Shown piece by piece: positions 10,899 through 22,735 of a stretch of DNA of 64,000 nucleotides. Positions within the stretch are counted from its first letter, which is position 1. Each line of letters opens with the position of its first letter. The translations under genes and the position numbers were made by a program. The notes under the pieces were generated by a model, which saw nothing but the letters and a program-made list of their open reading frames with translations, was not told the DNA's origin and made no database searches. The DNA is from Macrostomum hystrix (Eukaryota > Platyhelminthes > Macrostomidae), in the NCBI GenBank assembly GCA_950097015.1, contig CATNEN010000011.1:4554501-4618500 (forward strand). Direction: 5' to 3'.

Positions 10899-11264
10899 TT
10901 ATAATAATATTAATAATTGCAGGAGGGCTGTGGCTCATCAGTTGGTGACACTAGACCCGCAGTCAGAGAGGAGGCAATTCTGCCCATTCCGCTGACTCAT
11001 GAGCACACACGCATATGGATACTGTATGTACACACGCGCTCACACAGGTGTGTACATCTGCCGACTTTCTAATCGTCAGGCAGTGTACACTGTCACTGTG
11101 CCATGGAGGTTGGCCCTTTGGAAGGGCGTCAATTGCACGACAATTGAGCCCCCAAGCCTTCTCTCCGCGGCTGCGCCCCAAATAAATGTGGCCTCGCCGC
11201 GGAATCGAACTTAGGGACCTTGGTGCGAGAGGCAAACACGTTAACCGCTCTGCCACCGGCCCCC
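10899..11264 (-). mobile_element. SINE-A copy downstream of LAP gene
   Basis: This minus-strand copy is full length. The head near 11260 has an A box (TGGCAGAGCGG) and a B box (AAGTTCGATTCCG) near 11210, and a TAATA-rich 3' tail lies at 10899-10920. The 3' hairpin is degenerated. No clear target-site duplication was found. It supplies the first AATAAA downstream of the LAP stop on the plus strand. Confidence 0.85.
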
Positions 11265-12183
11265 CTACTCAAGAAGATTAGCTATGGTGTTTATAGCTAT
11301 TAGCTAAGAGTGCGGATTACTGAGTAAAAAAGTGCAGTGCGGTTTTTATGATATGGCATACTTAGTTACGGTACCTTTCAAATCAGGTCTTTGTAATTTC
11401 TGTGAATGGACCATGTTTGGTTTATGTATTTGTAAATAAGAATATTTACCAGCTACAATTTCATTTTGGCAGGTATTTTTATTGCTGAGCTTTTTTGCTT
11501 CTTGTACATTTCTTGCCTCGTGTCTATTTGTAGTTGCAATTCTTGATTTGTTAGCAATTTTTAATTTCTTGAATTCAACAAAAATGCGCTCGATTGTTCA
11601 ACTGTGAAGCGAGTGAAGGCTGTCTATTGCCCCTGTAAACTGTTAGCTTTGCTTTTACATCGCTTGCAAGGTTTTATTTCACAAACAAAACGAAACGAAT
11701 TTTAAACTTTGTGCCTTATTCACCTTGTTAATTCCAAGTTCTGATTTCATTCTGCTCCAGCCGATATGTACTGATGCTTCAGTACAGTAAATATTTGTCT
11801 CTTTTGTTATTATAAACATTCAGAACTTTCTAATTGTATAGTTTCTGCTAGAAAACAAAGGCGTTCCAAGAAATGTGTCTGTAGTAGGACGTTAACTGTT
11901 TTTTAAATGCGTGGCAAATTTTAATTTCTGCATTTCGCTTCGTTTTCAATGTACTGGTTTTAAGAAACAATTAAAAGAACAAACGTTTTTCCCCAGAAAC
12001 TATAAATAATTTGTGATATTAATTTCATCAGACTTTAAGAACGGCCAGAAGTTCATCAGTGCTACATGAAGAACGCTTGAAAAATGACAGAAACTCCTTC
12101 TGAGGAAATGGTCATAACTTTGAGGAGCAATTGTTAAAACTATGAGCTAATACTTAATTATAATTAGAATACTTTTAGGAGCC

Positions 12184-12694
12184 TCTATCTATCTATTTGC
12201 AGGGGGCCCGGGGCACTTGTCGCACAAGCGACGGAGCGGCACGCCCCCAGACCGGCGAACTAGGCGCTTTTGCGCCCATCGCACCGCCTCCTACCCCAGC
12301 CCCACACGCACATAGCAGACTAAGCCGGGGCGGAAGGCTGATAAGAAATCAGTCCTCAGGGGGGCCGGGTGATGAGTGTACACTTATCCAATCGCGCTGA
12401 CGGAAGTCCAGAAAGCGCGCGGCGGTGTACACCCGCCCTCCAGCCACCCCCCGCAAGGTCTCACGCCCCAGCGCCAACGCACACAACTCACACAACGCAG
12501 AACAGGCACACAGAAGGTAGGAGCGAAGCTATTATTTCAAGCTTTGATTGCACGAAATATGGTGCACCTCGGCCGGTCGCTACTGTCCAAACCCCCCAAC
12601 AAGTCCCGAAATTAATCGTGACTTGAAGGGTGAATCGAACTAGCGTCCTTTGGAGTGCGAGGCAGCGACGCTAGCCGCTGACCCACTCGCCCCC
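12184..12694 (-). mobile_element. SINE-B, 511 bp, with 13-bp TSD
   Basis: A second tRNA-derived SINE family, read on the minus strand. The head at 12694 gives GGGGGCGAGTGGGTCAGCGG (A box-like), then a B box GCTAGTTCGATTCACC near 12640, a long C-rich body and a short (TAGA)n 3' tail. Perfect 13-bp direct repeats ACTTTTAGGAGCC flank it at 12171-12183 and 12695-12707. The copy at 57760 is nearly identical over most of its length, which suggests recent activity. Confidence 0.88.
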
Positions 12695-12992
12695 ACTTTT
12701 AGGAGCCAAAGTTAAAAAGCATCTGCTATTTAATGGAAGCTCAGAAACACACGTGAGATTGCAGTTTTGAACTAGTTAATCCTAAGACTAGCGATGGCCT
12801 TCCAAAAGGGGAGTTTGCCGAGAAATAGCCGAAACAAGAGACTCAAAAAAATATATATATAACTTATTAAGCAAACAAAAAATAATCTCCTAACTCTTCA
12901 GATTATTTCAACTCTCTCCATCGCCAAACTCCGATTCCCAACCACCTTCCACTTCTCAACATGTTCCGATTTTCCCCACCTTCCAAATGTCA

Positions 12993-13668
12993 CAGAGCTG
13001 GATTGTCAGAGAGCTAGATTGTCAGGGCTAGAGTGTCAGAGAGCTAGATTGTCAGAGAGCTAGAGTGTCAGAGAGCTAGATTGTCAGAGAGCTAGAGTGT
13101 CAGAGAGCTAGAGTGTCAGAGAGCTAGAGTGTCAGAGAGCTAGAGTGTCAGAGAGCTAGAGTGTCAGAGAGCTAGAGTGTCAGAGAGCTAGAGTTTCAGA
13201 GAGCTAGATTGTCAGAGAGGTAGATTGTCAGAGCTAGAGTGTCAGCGAGCTAGATTGTCAGCGAGCTAGATTGTCAGAGAGCTAGATTGTCAGAGAGCTA
13301 GAGTTTCAGAGAGCTAGAGTGTCAGAGAGCTAGATTGTCAGAGCTAGAGTGTCAGCGAGCTAGATTGTCAGAGAGCTAGAGTGTCAGAGAGCTAGAGTGT
13401 CAGAGAGCTAGATTGTCATAGAGCTAGATTGTCAGAGAGCTAGAGTGTCAGAGAGCTAGATTGTCAGAGAGCTAGATTGTCAGAGAGCTAGAGTTTCAGA
13501 GAGCTAGAGTGTCAGAGAGCTAGAGTGTCAGAGAGCTAGATTGTCAGAGCTAGAGTGTCAGAGAGCTAGATTGTCAGAGAGCTAGAGTGTCAGAGAGCTA
13601 GATTGTCAGGGCTAGATTGTCAGAGAGCTAGAGTGTCAGAGAGCTAGAGAGCTAGAGAGCTAGAGATT
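12993..13668 (+). repeat. 16-bp minisatellite, about 42 copies
   Basis: The unit is AGAGCTAGAGTGTCAG with a T/G variant (GATTGTC/GAGTGTC). It is intergenic, between the LAP and unknown genes. Confidence 0.92.
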
Positions 13669-14331
13669 GTAAGATTACGTAGAAATTCTAGAAAAAAATC
13701 TCAAAGTTATTAAAGCAACAATAGAGCTAGTCAAGTAGCGACTTCCGTTTTAACTCTTTAAGCCGTTAAACAGAAAATCGTTAAATTTATTTAAATAAAA
13801 AGCTTCTGAAAGTTGCTTCTTTTATAATTTTCGCACAAGTACACTTTGTTGAATTGTTCGGAAAATATTCTAATTAATTCTCTTTTACTTGACAGGTACG
13901 TAAGCATGACAATATTATCAATCAAAGAGTGTTATGTAAGCATTCGAATAAAGTGGTACTGTTAGTAGTCGGTTGTGTTATTTTGTTCGATAGGCATATT
14001 CACCTAGCAGTTCTGAGAGATATCTTGAAATTAAGTTGTCAAAACGATTTTGGTGAAATTGCAAAATTTATAAACAAATGCGTAGCTTTGAAAGTGCCAA
14101 CTGGAAATGACTATTGCCTACTAGAAATTTTTGTTCCTTTAAAAATGTTATACTGTGCAATGTAGCGTTATCAACTTTTGATTTTTAATTCACGGACTTG
14201 TAGATTCTTAGCTATCTAGCTATCTGACACTTTAAATGGATTTCATCCCGCGAATACAAAACTAAAAGTTAATGGGAATTACTCTGGTCTTTGAGTAGCA
14301 CATTTGAGTCTTTGAAGGCGATCCTTGGATG

Positions 14332-17300
14332 TCACTGCAGCGAGCCAACCACAATGCCCTCAGCGAAGCGAATTCTGCTGCTGCTGCGGCGAGCCTGTCC
14401 TTGCTGCTCCATCAGGTGCACACCGCTAGCCGCAGTGCAGTCATTTGATTCGTTCACAATTGGCTGAGCTGAGAACATCTGTACTGACAGCTGCTGCTGC
14501 ATCTCAAGCTGCTCATGCTCATCCAGGCCCTGCTCATTCTCGACCTCTTGATCAGCAATAATTGGCGTCTCCTTGACTATGCACAGAGGCTTCACCAGAT
14601 TGTCGCAGCCATTATCAGCAGTCTGGTGAGATTGATTGACGCAAAAGGAGTCGAGTGCATCTTGGCTAACGTCCTCGTCTTGTTCAGCCTCCATTTGGAA
14701 CGAGATAAACAAAGACTTGATCGTGTCGCTCGACTTCGTGTAGGTGGCCGCTGTCTGCTGATCATCTGGGGCCGGAGCTAACGAGTCGTCAGTGAAGTTG
14801 CCGACTTCCTTCTCGGAAGATTTGGACAGTTCCACGGGCACTGATGCGGAAATGGCACGCCTGACTAGTCTGCTTTCGACAACTATAGATGCTGTCGCTT
14901 CGCTGTGGGTCTCGGCCTCGCTAACAGCTTCGGCAACGGACTTAACAAGCTCCACCTCTGAGGCCGGCGCGACCGACTTTTCAAGGCTTTGAATTTCGGA
15001 GGCAGCTGCGTCGCCAGATTCTGACTCGTTCTCGCTAGTCGCGGCAGCCGATGACACTGAATCCAAGGACGAAGACGATGTTGCAGCTGACGACGAAGCG
15101 TTCAAGGAAGATACTGACGAGAATTCGGCGAGTTTGTCTTCCGAAGTTGCTCCGACTAACTGGCCAACAGAAGTGCACTCCATGTTGGCTTGCCTGGTGG
15201 AGCTAATCGCGCCCGCCAGTCTCTGTGGCACGTCAGCGAAGACCCAGAGTCCTGGGACGCCAGAAGTTATGGTGCTGTTCGTGCTCATCGTGCTCAAATT
15301 ATAATCGTTCAAAACCACTCCACAATGCAACTCTTCGATAACGTCTGTAGTGGCTTCAGTGTTCGTGGAGTCGTTCAGATACGGGTGACTCATCTGCTCC
15401 GCCTGATGAGCGCTGAAGGTGTTCAGTTTAAGCACTTCTTCGCAAATTTGCACCTGGCCAGGTGAGGAGGCTTTAAAACCGCCCGAATCCTCCTGGCTGT
15501 GCCGCGGTTGTGGACTGTTGTTCGAGTCTGTCTGCTTGTCTGTTAGACAGGCAATCAAGTTGCTTTGTTCATCCTCATCGATTTCATCGCGGAAATCTTT
15601 CGGCGGTTTCGGTGTGGCCTCAGAAATTTCTGAAATTATTTCGCCAAACTCGCAAGCCCCCGGATGCACAACTTCAGCCACTTCGACAATGTCTAGGATT
15701 CGGCCACCCATGGAGCTGGCGTAGCTCACCATCAGGTTGGCATCCTCTTCCTCTTGGTTTTTGGCCCTTTCAGACTCTTCAGTCTCCTCAGGCTTCATAA
15801 CAACTTCCACATCCAGACCCAGCTTCGGCGATTCTGCCGGAACATTCGAGGACTGCTCTTGTTTTTTCTGGCTATCTTTAAAATCTCGTTCCATGCTCGA
15901 TTCTACGTCCGAGTTCTCTTGGCGAGCCGTCTTCACTTCGGATACAATCTTGGCTTCCAGTATCATTTCCACGTCCGGCATAATCATCACCATGGGTTCC
16001 AGCTTCATGCTTTCTTCCACTCTGAGTTCCGGCTTCGTCTGTACCTCGGGTGTCATCTCAAGCTTGGAATCAAGGCTTTCTTCCGCGTTCGGCAGTTCCG
16101 GCTCCATTTTTGTTGAAATTTTATTCTGCTTGCCTCCTGTTTCCTCTGGCTCCGCCTCTGCTTGGGAATCTGGCGGCATTAAGAATGCGTCGGCTACTTG
16201 TACTTTTAGTTCGGTCACCAGTACGTCTTCCAGGATGCGCCGCGCAACGCAGTCCATCATCACCATCATGACCGCCGCTCCGCTGACTAGCACGGACTCT
16301 TCGTTCTTGATGTTTGCCACCTGAGCGTCCGGTGCAGCCGTTGACGCTTCAATCACCTCAATACAGTCGGTCTTGGCTTCGGCTCCCGCCGACATGCGAT
16401 CGCCAGGTTGACAGAAACCGCCGCCACCGTCGCCGTCAGTGCCGCCAGCACTTGAAGTGGACTTGCCAACATGACTATAGCGTCTTGGCAGAACCTGCGG
16501 CAGCTCGATCGGGGGCTTCGGGGGCAGTCCATCCATTGCGACTGCATTTGCCGCCTGCGTTTGAGCTGAGAAACTCTGGCTGGCTTCCGGTCTGCCCAAG
16601 GTTGAGACGTACGGCGGCTTTGACATGAGCTCCTTGAGTCGCCTCGTAGGCAACAGCGGCGGCAGATTTTTGGGCAGCGAATGCGCAGTCTCCACCAACT
16701 TGACATGGCTTCGACGCGGCGGTAGCGGCGGAGCTGGCGTGGGCAGCAGCGTAGTCGACGGTGAGATTGTATTCGATGACGAAGTGATGGCTTGCGAAGG
16801 AAGCACTCGTCCTTCAAAGCGGTTTTGATTGATAGCTTATTAGGTTTTACTAGTTAGAGCTCTGAAAAATGAAACCCTGTGTAATCGAGGTCAGTAAGGT
16901 CACATAAATTCTAGCCCTTGCAAAATTTTTATCAACGACAACTATCGTAGTGTGTAAACTGCCTGAAGGTGAGAAATTCAGTGCAGATGTACACCAAAGG
17001 TGTGTGTGTGCGTGTGTGTATCCGGGTGCAAACACCTGTTCTTGATCTTAAATCGCATGGACTTCAATGTCTTTGGATCCAATATATTAATATCTGTGCT
17101 TCGTGAATCTCAGCTGCTCTCTCACCCTCGTTTGAAGCAACAGCGTCGCCCTCAGCTCCGAGATGTTTTCGTCTCATTGACGGGAATCGCTTAAAGAATG
17201 ACAGCTTAGAGTTTTGCGACCTCTTCTTTTCCTTGTCCTTGTCCTTTGCCTCCAGCGCCACGTCATCATCGTCAGTTTTCGTCGTTCGATTGTCTCGTCC

Positions 17301-17957
17301 TCGCTTTCGAAGACGCCACATACTTTGTCCGGTGACGCCGGAACAGCCGAAGTTTTCCTCGTCATCCGCCAGATGCTCAATAGCTTCTTTGGGCTTGATC
17401 GCTGCAGCCACCGCTGCTGCTACTGCAGCTGTTTCTTCCGCTTCTACTGTTGCTTCCGTTGCAGTGTCTGCACCAAAAGTCGCTTCCACCGTTGCCGCGG
17501 AAACAGCCTCCTCGGCCGACTCTACTCGGCGCTGATACCTGCTGCTTGAGTCCTCCTGCTCCGACGCCGCCTCCGCCGGGTCGGTGCTCTGAACTGGGCA
17601 CCCACGATTTTCAGCGCGGCTGCGACGAATCGAGCCGCTAAGTCGGGACAATGATCGGCGCAGCGACTGCAGACGCTTTGGCGCTCTGTTGGCAGACTTC
17701 GAGTCCGTTGTGGCCGTTGTGGCCGTTGTGGCCGCCTCCTGCACCGATGCAGAGTCCGGGTTCTGGATGATAAAAAAAATTGAAACTAGTTACACACCTC
17801 ATTGTACATACTGCCTAAAAATCTTTTAAATTTACCTATTTACTTATTTAGTCACCTTTTTCAGTGTCGACGACTCCGTTTCGACATCCTGATGTACTTC
17901 GTCAACTCTGGATTTTCGACCGCGATTTCCTCGGAATAGTCTAAGCAGTGACGACAT
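14332..17957 (-). CDS. Unrecognised disordered protein with PxxP and RVxF-like motifs
   Basis: Three exons on the minus strand: 17957-17856 (34 codons from ATG), 17762-17126, 16835-14332. GT..AG phases are 0 and 1, closing to 1080 aa. The exon 3 acceptor (AATAAG) is weak but phase-correct. I recognise no domain. The N terminus is basic (MSSLLRLFRGNRGRK), and exon 2 has further basic patches (LQSLRRSLSRLSGSIRR, SFFKRFPSMRRK) separated by Ala/Glu/Thr-rich sequence. Exon 3 opens with SH3-ligand-type prolines (PPLPPRRSH near residue 285, then LPPLLPTRR and LPQVLPRRY). A long acidic, Glu/Ser-rich disordered stretch follows. The C terminus has SSSRIRFAEG, which fits the RVxF protein phosphatase 1 docking consensus. 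Inference only: a scaffold or phosphatase adaptor. It faces IRX across 9 kb. Confidence 0.75.
16950..17045 (+). mobile_element. SINE-A body fragment in intron of the unknown gene
   Basis: A short decayed stretch matches the SINE-A body (TGTGTAAACTGCCTGA through GTGCAGATGTACACC to a GTGTGTG tract). It sits antisense to the host gene inside its 290-bp intron 2. Confidence 0.55.
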
Positions 17958-19640
17958 AATCGTGACTTTTTTAGTTTATTGCTTAATAATTATTGAGTTA
18001 TTCAGTTTCAAAGTCTAGCTGGTGAATCTAGAGCTCATGGGTTGATTGCCAATAATATTTTATAATTATGAAGTTACTTTCACAAACTGATTTCTATACT
18101 TTTCGGCCGGTCTGTCTCTGTTTGGCTTCAGGATTTTGAGTAAACTTTGGCCATAGACTATTTCTCGATTGGTTTGGGAAGCTATTGCAGCGTGTTACAA
18201 TTTGATCGCAAATTAAATGATACCAACGCTCGCACTGCTTAATTCTAGTAGAGAATCATGCTTGATATTTGACTGCAGACCAATACGTTGTTAATGATTT
18301 TAAAGACGGTTGCTTTTGTTCAAACGAAGTGAAATAGCACTTGAAAAAAGCCCACAGACGTCTAATCAATTAGAGTTTTTTCTACTTAGACTTTTTTCTC
18401 TCGGAAAATAAATTGTTTTTATTTGTCTCATTTTTTTCTGATTTTAAAATTCACATTTTTGGTGACGTGATATCACTATAAAATCTCCATTAATGCTGAA
18501 AAATCACTTGGCTTTGTTTCAATTTTAGAGTATCCTGGCTGATTGTTTTTCACAAATTTTACTTTAAATTAAAGTAGGAATTAAGCAGGTCTTCTTTCCT
18601 GGAGTTATTAATTATCGTAATCATTTCAATTAGCACCAGCAAGCCATTTTGCCGCCCGTTTTTATACCAAGGGGGAATTCCCGCTGACAATTATTTTTGC
18701 TGCTACTAAACGGAGCAGCGCAAGCATGGCAAGATGGACTGCTGGACCTTCAAGGGCTAAAACAGGTGGAACTAGGCCACTATGGACATTGACACGAATT
18801 TCTCCAATTTCACAGATCAAACCTAAATATTAGGCGCAGCTCAACCACAGGACACCATCGCCTAGTCTGTCAACCAATTTGTCACCACCCAACGCTGTTA
18901 GCATTCGGGCGATGCAAAAAAAATTCTGGGGGTGGGAGAAATCCTCCATTTGATATAAAAATGGGCGGCAAAATTTTTTTTATACTATTTTCAGTATATC
19001 TGTTCTCAAAGCAGGTGAGTCCTGTATTAAATCACAGTCACAGTGCCTTGGGGCCGTTGGCCCTCTTGAGGCATAATTGTGGCCTCGCCGCGGAATCGAG
19101 CTCCAGGAACCAATGGTGTCTATTCAATTGCTTTCACGACAGCAATTTGTTGTCTTCGAAATTGGGTCGTTTAACACCTAGAATTGAGTCAGTTTAATTG
19201 CGCCACAATTAGTGAATTTTACTCAACCAAAAGTTTATTAGTTGCTACTTTATTTTCAAGGTTATTAATAGTCATCCTTATGAATCAATTACGCACGTTA
19301 ATGCATGTGTGAGCAAATTTTCAGGTCATCTCAGAACTCAAATTTGCTTGTTTAGTTCCTTTTCTCAATTTTTCATCATTAATTTCATTTTAAAGATGAG
19401 CTTTATATGCTACAATAGATTTTGTATCAATAATTTTGCCTTTCCGCTTGAAGCCCTGGCGTTTAGTGGGCTAAAAATTATAAAATCACGAATAACTGAA
19501 TCAGCATCAGTTTTAAAATTGTGAACAAAAAATATTTTTACGTAAATTGTTGACATTTTTTATAATTAACAATTGTTTTGTCCTTTTTTAATCTACTTTA
19601 ATCTACTTGAGAATTCACCTGACCCACCTTGTGAAATTAT
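17958..19640. other. Upstream region of the unknown gene
   Basis: AT-rich intergenic DNA with no convincing gene. It includes the presumptive promoter of the minus-strand gene (just right of 17957) and a SINE-A fragment at 19031-19118. Short open frames at 18961-19524 have no recognised similarity. Confidence 0.55.
19031..19118 (-). mobile_element. SINE-A head fragment
   Basis: It matches the region around the B box in antisense (CCTCGCCGCGGAATCGAGCT) and part of the body (CACAGTGCCTTGGGG). Both ends are missing. Confidence 0.7.
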
Positions 19641-20196
19641 AGTCTAAGAGGGGTCAGCTGACCCCCATCTGAAATCAAAGTCTAAGAGGGGTCAGCTGAC
19701 CCCCATCTGAAATCGAAGTCTAAGAGGGGTCAGCTGACCCCCATCTGAAATCAAAGTCTAAGAGGGGTCAGCTGACCCCCATCTGAAATCAAAGTCTAAG
19801 AGAGGTCAGCTGACCCCCATCTGAAATCAAAGTCTAAGAGAGGTCAGCTGACCCCCATCTGAAATCAAAGTCTAAGAGAGGTCAGCTGACCCCCATCTGA
19901 AATCAAAGTCTAAGAGGGGTCAGCTGACCCCCCTCTGAAATCAAAGTCGAAGAGAGGTCAGCTGACCCCCATCTGAAATCAAAGTCTAAGAGAGGTCAGC
20001 TGACCCCCATCTGAAATCAAAGTCTAAGAGAGGTCAGCTGACCCCCATCTGAAATCAAAGTCTAAGAGAGGTCAGCTGACCCCCATCTGAAATCAAAGTC
20101 TAAGAGGGGTCAGCTGACCCCCATCTGAAATCAAAGTCTAAGAGAGGTCAGCTGACTCCCATCTGAAATCAAAGTCTAAGAGGGGTCAGCTGACCA
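19641..20196 (+). repeat. 38-bp palindromic minisatellite, 15 copies
   Basis: Each unit carries the perfect 12-bp palindrome GGTCAGCTGACC, extended to 16 bp (GGGGTCAGCTGACCCC) in some copies, followed by CCATCTGAAATCAAAGTCTA. The core includes a CAGCTG E-box flanked by AGGTCA/TGACC half-sites. It lies in the divergent interval between the unknown gene and IRX. Confidence 0.93.
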
Positions 20197-20936
20197 CTTG
20201 TCCAAAATCAGAGACAAGCACGCACCCTTCAACTATAATTCAGTCCTCATAATTCCTTGGCTCAGAACAATGGCACAACATTCCTAAAGCTGTCACACTC
20301 AGAAATGAAACTCAAAAATGAGATTTTATTGTTATCCTATTATTAGTTCTAGCGTTACACAATCAATGTTTGACAATAATTGTGCGACAGGGGTTAGAGA
20401 TAGACCTATAGCTTGTATAGGATGAGACATGGTATAACAAAAGCTTTATTGGAAATGGACAATGCTAACAGCAAAATTCCACTCATAAATCTTCTCCATT
20501 GGACTTAGCACCTTCTAAGACCATTATTATAGTCCCCGAACCACTATTGTTTGTCACGGTATTTTCGATCGGCCTCTAATTGAACCATATTTGATTATAG
20601 CGATTCTCGATCACTTCCCGTTAATTCCCTTCAATTGGTCTACAAAGCGTTCGCACATTGGTGTCAACCCAAATCCAATTGACACCTTGGGGCCGCCACC
20701 TGCTCTTGGTGCATATTCATTCAGTGCGGTACCTAAAATATACTATGGAAAAATGGAGACATTATATGAGCGTGAAATGTAACTTAAAGGATATTATACC
20801 AACAATTGTAAAATTATATATCTATTTTTACACAGGCGACTTGTGCTAATATTAAAGTCTTGATTTTTTTACTTTGTTTGTTGGATTTTACTTCTGAATC
20901 TTAACATTTTTCGATTTGAGTATTTTGTCAAAGATC
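20197..20936. other. Unique AT-rich intergenic DNA
   Basis: I see no gene, repeat array or mobile element here. Open frames at 20591-20849 are short and unrecognised. Confidence 0.5.
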
Positions 20937-21965
20937 TAAAGACCTTAGTTTTGGGATTTGAGGTCTTTAGTTTGGGGATCTGAAGGAATTAAGGACAAAG
21001 GATCTTAGGGTTTTTAGTGTAGGGATCTGAGGGTTTTTAGTTTAGGGATATGAGGTTTGTTAGTTTAGGGATCTAAGGTTTTTAGTTTAGGGATCTGAGG
21101 GTTCTTAGTTTAGGGATATGAGGGTTTTTAGTTTAAGAATCTGAGGGTTTTTAGTTTAGGGATCTGAGGGTTTATAGTTTAGGGACCTGAGGGTTTTTAG
21201 TTTAGGGATCTGAGGGTTTTCAGTTTAGGGATATGAGGTTTGTTAGTTTAGGGATCTGAGGGTTTTTAGTTTAGGGACCTGAGTGTTTTTAGTTTAGGGA
21301 TCTGAGGGTTTATAGTTTAGGGACCTGAGGGTTTTTAGTTTAGGGACCTGAAGGTTCTTAGTTTAGGGATCTGAGGGTTTTCAGTTTAGGGATATGAGGT
21401 TTGTTAGTTTAGGGATCTGAGGGTTCTTAGTTTAGGGATATGAGGGTTTTTAGTTTAAGAATCTGAGGGTTTTTAGTTTAGGGATCTGAGGGTTTATAGT
21501 TTAGGGACCTGAGGGTTTTTAGTTTAGGGATCTGAGGGTTTTTAGTTTAGGGATCTAAGGTTTTTAGTTTAGGGATCTGAGGGTTCTTAGTTTAGGGATA
21601 TGAGGGTTTTTATTTTAAGAATCTGAGGGTTTTTAGTTTAGGGATCTGAGGGTTTATAGTTTAGGGACCTGAGGGTTTTTAGTTTAGGGATCTGAGGGTT
21701 TTCAGTTTAGGGATATGAGGTTTGTTAGTTTAGGGATCTGAGGGTTTTTAGTTTAGGGATATGAGGTTTGTTAGTTTAGGGATCTGAGGGTTTTTAGTTT
21801 AGGGACCTGAGTGTTTTTAGTTTAGGGATCTGAGGGTTTATAGTTTAGGGACCTGAGGGTTTTTAGTTTAGGGACCTGAAGGTTCTTAGTTTAGGGATCT
21901 GAGGGTTTTCAGTTTAGGGATATGAGGTTTGTTAGTTTAGGGATCTGAGGGTTTTTAGTTTAGGA
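20937..21965 (+). repeat. 23-bp minisatellite, about 44 copies, with higher-order structure
   Basis: The unit contains GGGATCTGAGGGTTTTTAGT, with TTTAGGG at each junction. Variant units (GGGACCTGAGTG, GGGATATGAGG, GGTTTATAG) recur in the same order about 528 bp apart (for example near 21281 and 21809), showing block duplication. The unit is nearly the reverse complement of the array at 26005. Confidence 0.92.
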
Positions 21966-22017
21966 AAATCAAATTAATAATCGTACACTAAACTTTATCA
22001 CATCAATCTCATATTAA

Positions 22018-22735
22018 CTTCTCATGAATCTCACATAAATCTCACATGAATCTCGCATGAATCTCACATGAATCTCACACGAATCTCACATGAATCTCAC
22101 ATGAATCTCACATGAATCTCACATGAATCTCACACGAATCTCACATGAATCTCACATGAATCTCACATGAATCTCACATGAATCTCACATGAATCTCACA
22201 TGAATCTCACATGAATCTCACATGAATCTCACATGAATCTCACATGAATCTCACATGAATCTCACATGAATCTCACATGAATCTCACATGAATCTCACAT
22301 GAATCTCACATGAATCTCACATGAATCTCACATGAATCTCGCATGAATCTCACATGAATCTCGCATGAATCTCACATGAATCTCACATGAATCTCACATG
22401 AATCTCGCATGAATCTCGCATGAATCTCACATGAATCTCACATTAATCTCGCATGAATCTCGCATGAATCTCACATAAATCTCACATGAATATCACATGA
22501 ATCTCACATGAATCTCACATGAATCTCACATAAATCTCACATGAATCTCGCATGAATCTCGCATGAATCTCACATGAATCTCGCATGAATCTCGCATGAA
22601 TCTCGCATGAATCTCACATAAATCTCACATGAATCTCACATGAATCTCACATGAATCTCACATGAATCTCACATGAATCTCCCATGAATCTCACATGAAT
22701 CTCACATGAATCTCACATGAATCTCGCATGAATCT
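22018..22735 (+). repeat. 11-bp minisatellite, about 65 copies
   Basis: The unit is ATGAATCTCAC with a scattered CTCGC variant. It starts about 50 bp after the preceding 23-bp array. Confidence 0.93.

Larger units (their letters stand above)
10853..14331. other. Intergenic region between convergent LAP and unknown genes
   Basis: Apart from the SINEs and minisatellite listed separately it holds AT-rich sequence and no protein-like frame. An 78-codon open frame at 13929-14165 has no recognisable similarity or splice context. The first canonical AATAAA downstream of the LAP stop is at 11181-11186, inside the antisense SINE-A. For the minus-strand gene a candidate AATAAA (TTTATT on plus) is at 13786-13791. 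Confidence 0.6.

Noticed and set aside
12197-12626. Three overlapping plus-strand open frames
   Set aside because: They are antisense to the SINE-B body, which is GC-rich and stop-poor.
13929-14165. 78-codon plus-strand open frame
   Set aside because: Short, AT-rich, with no similarity or neighbouring exons.
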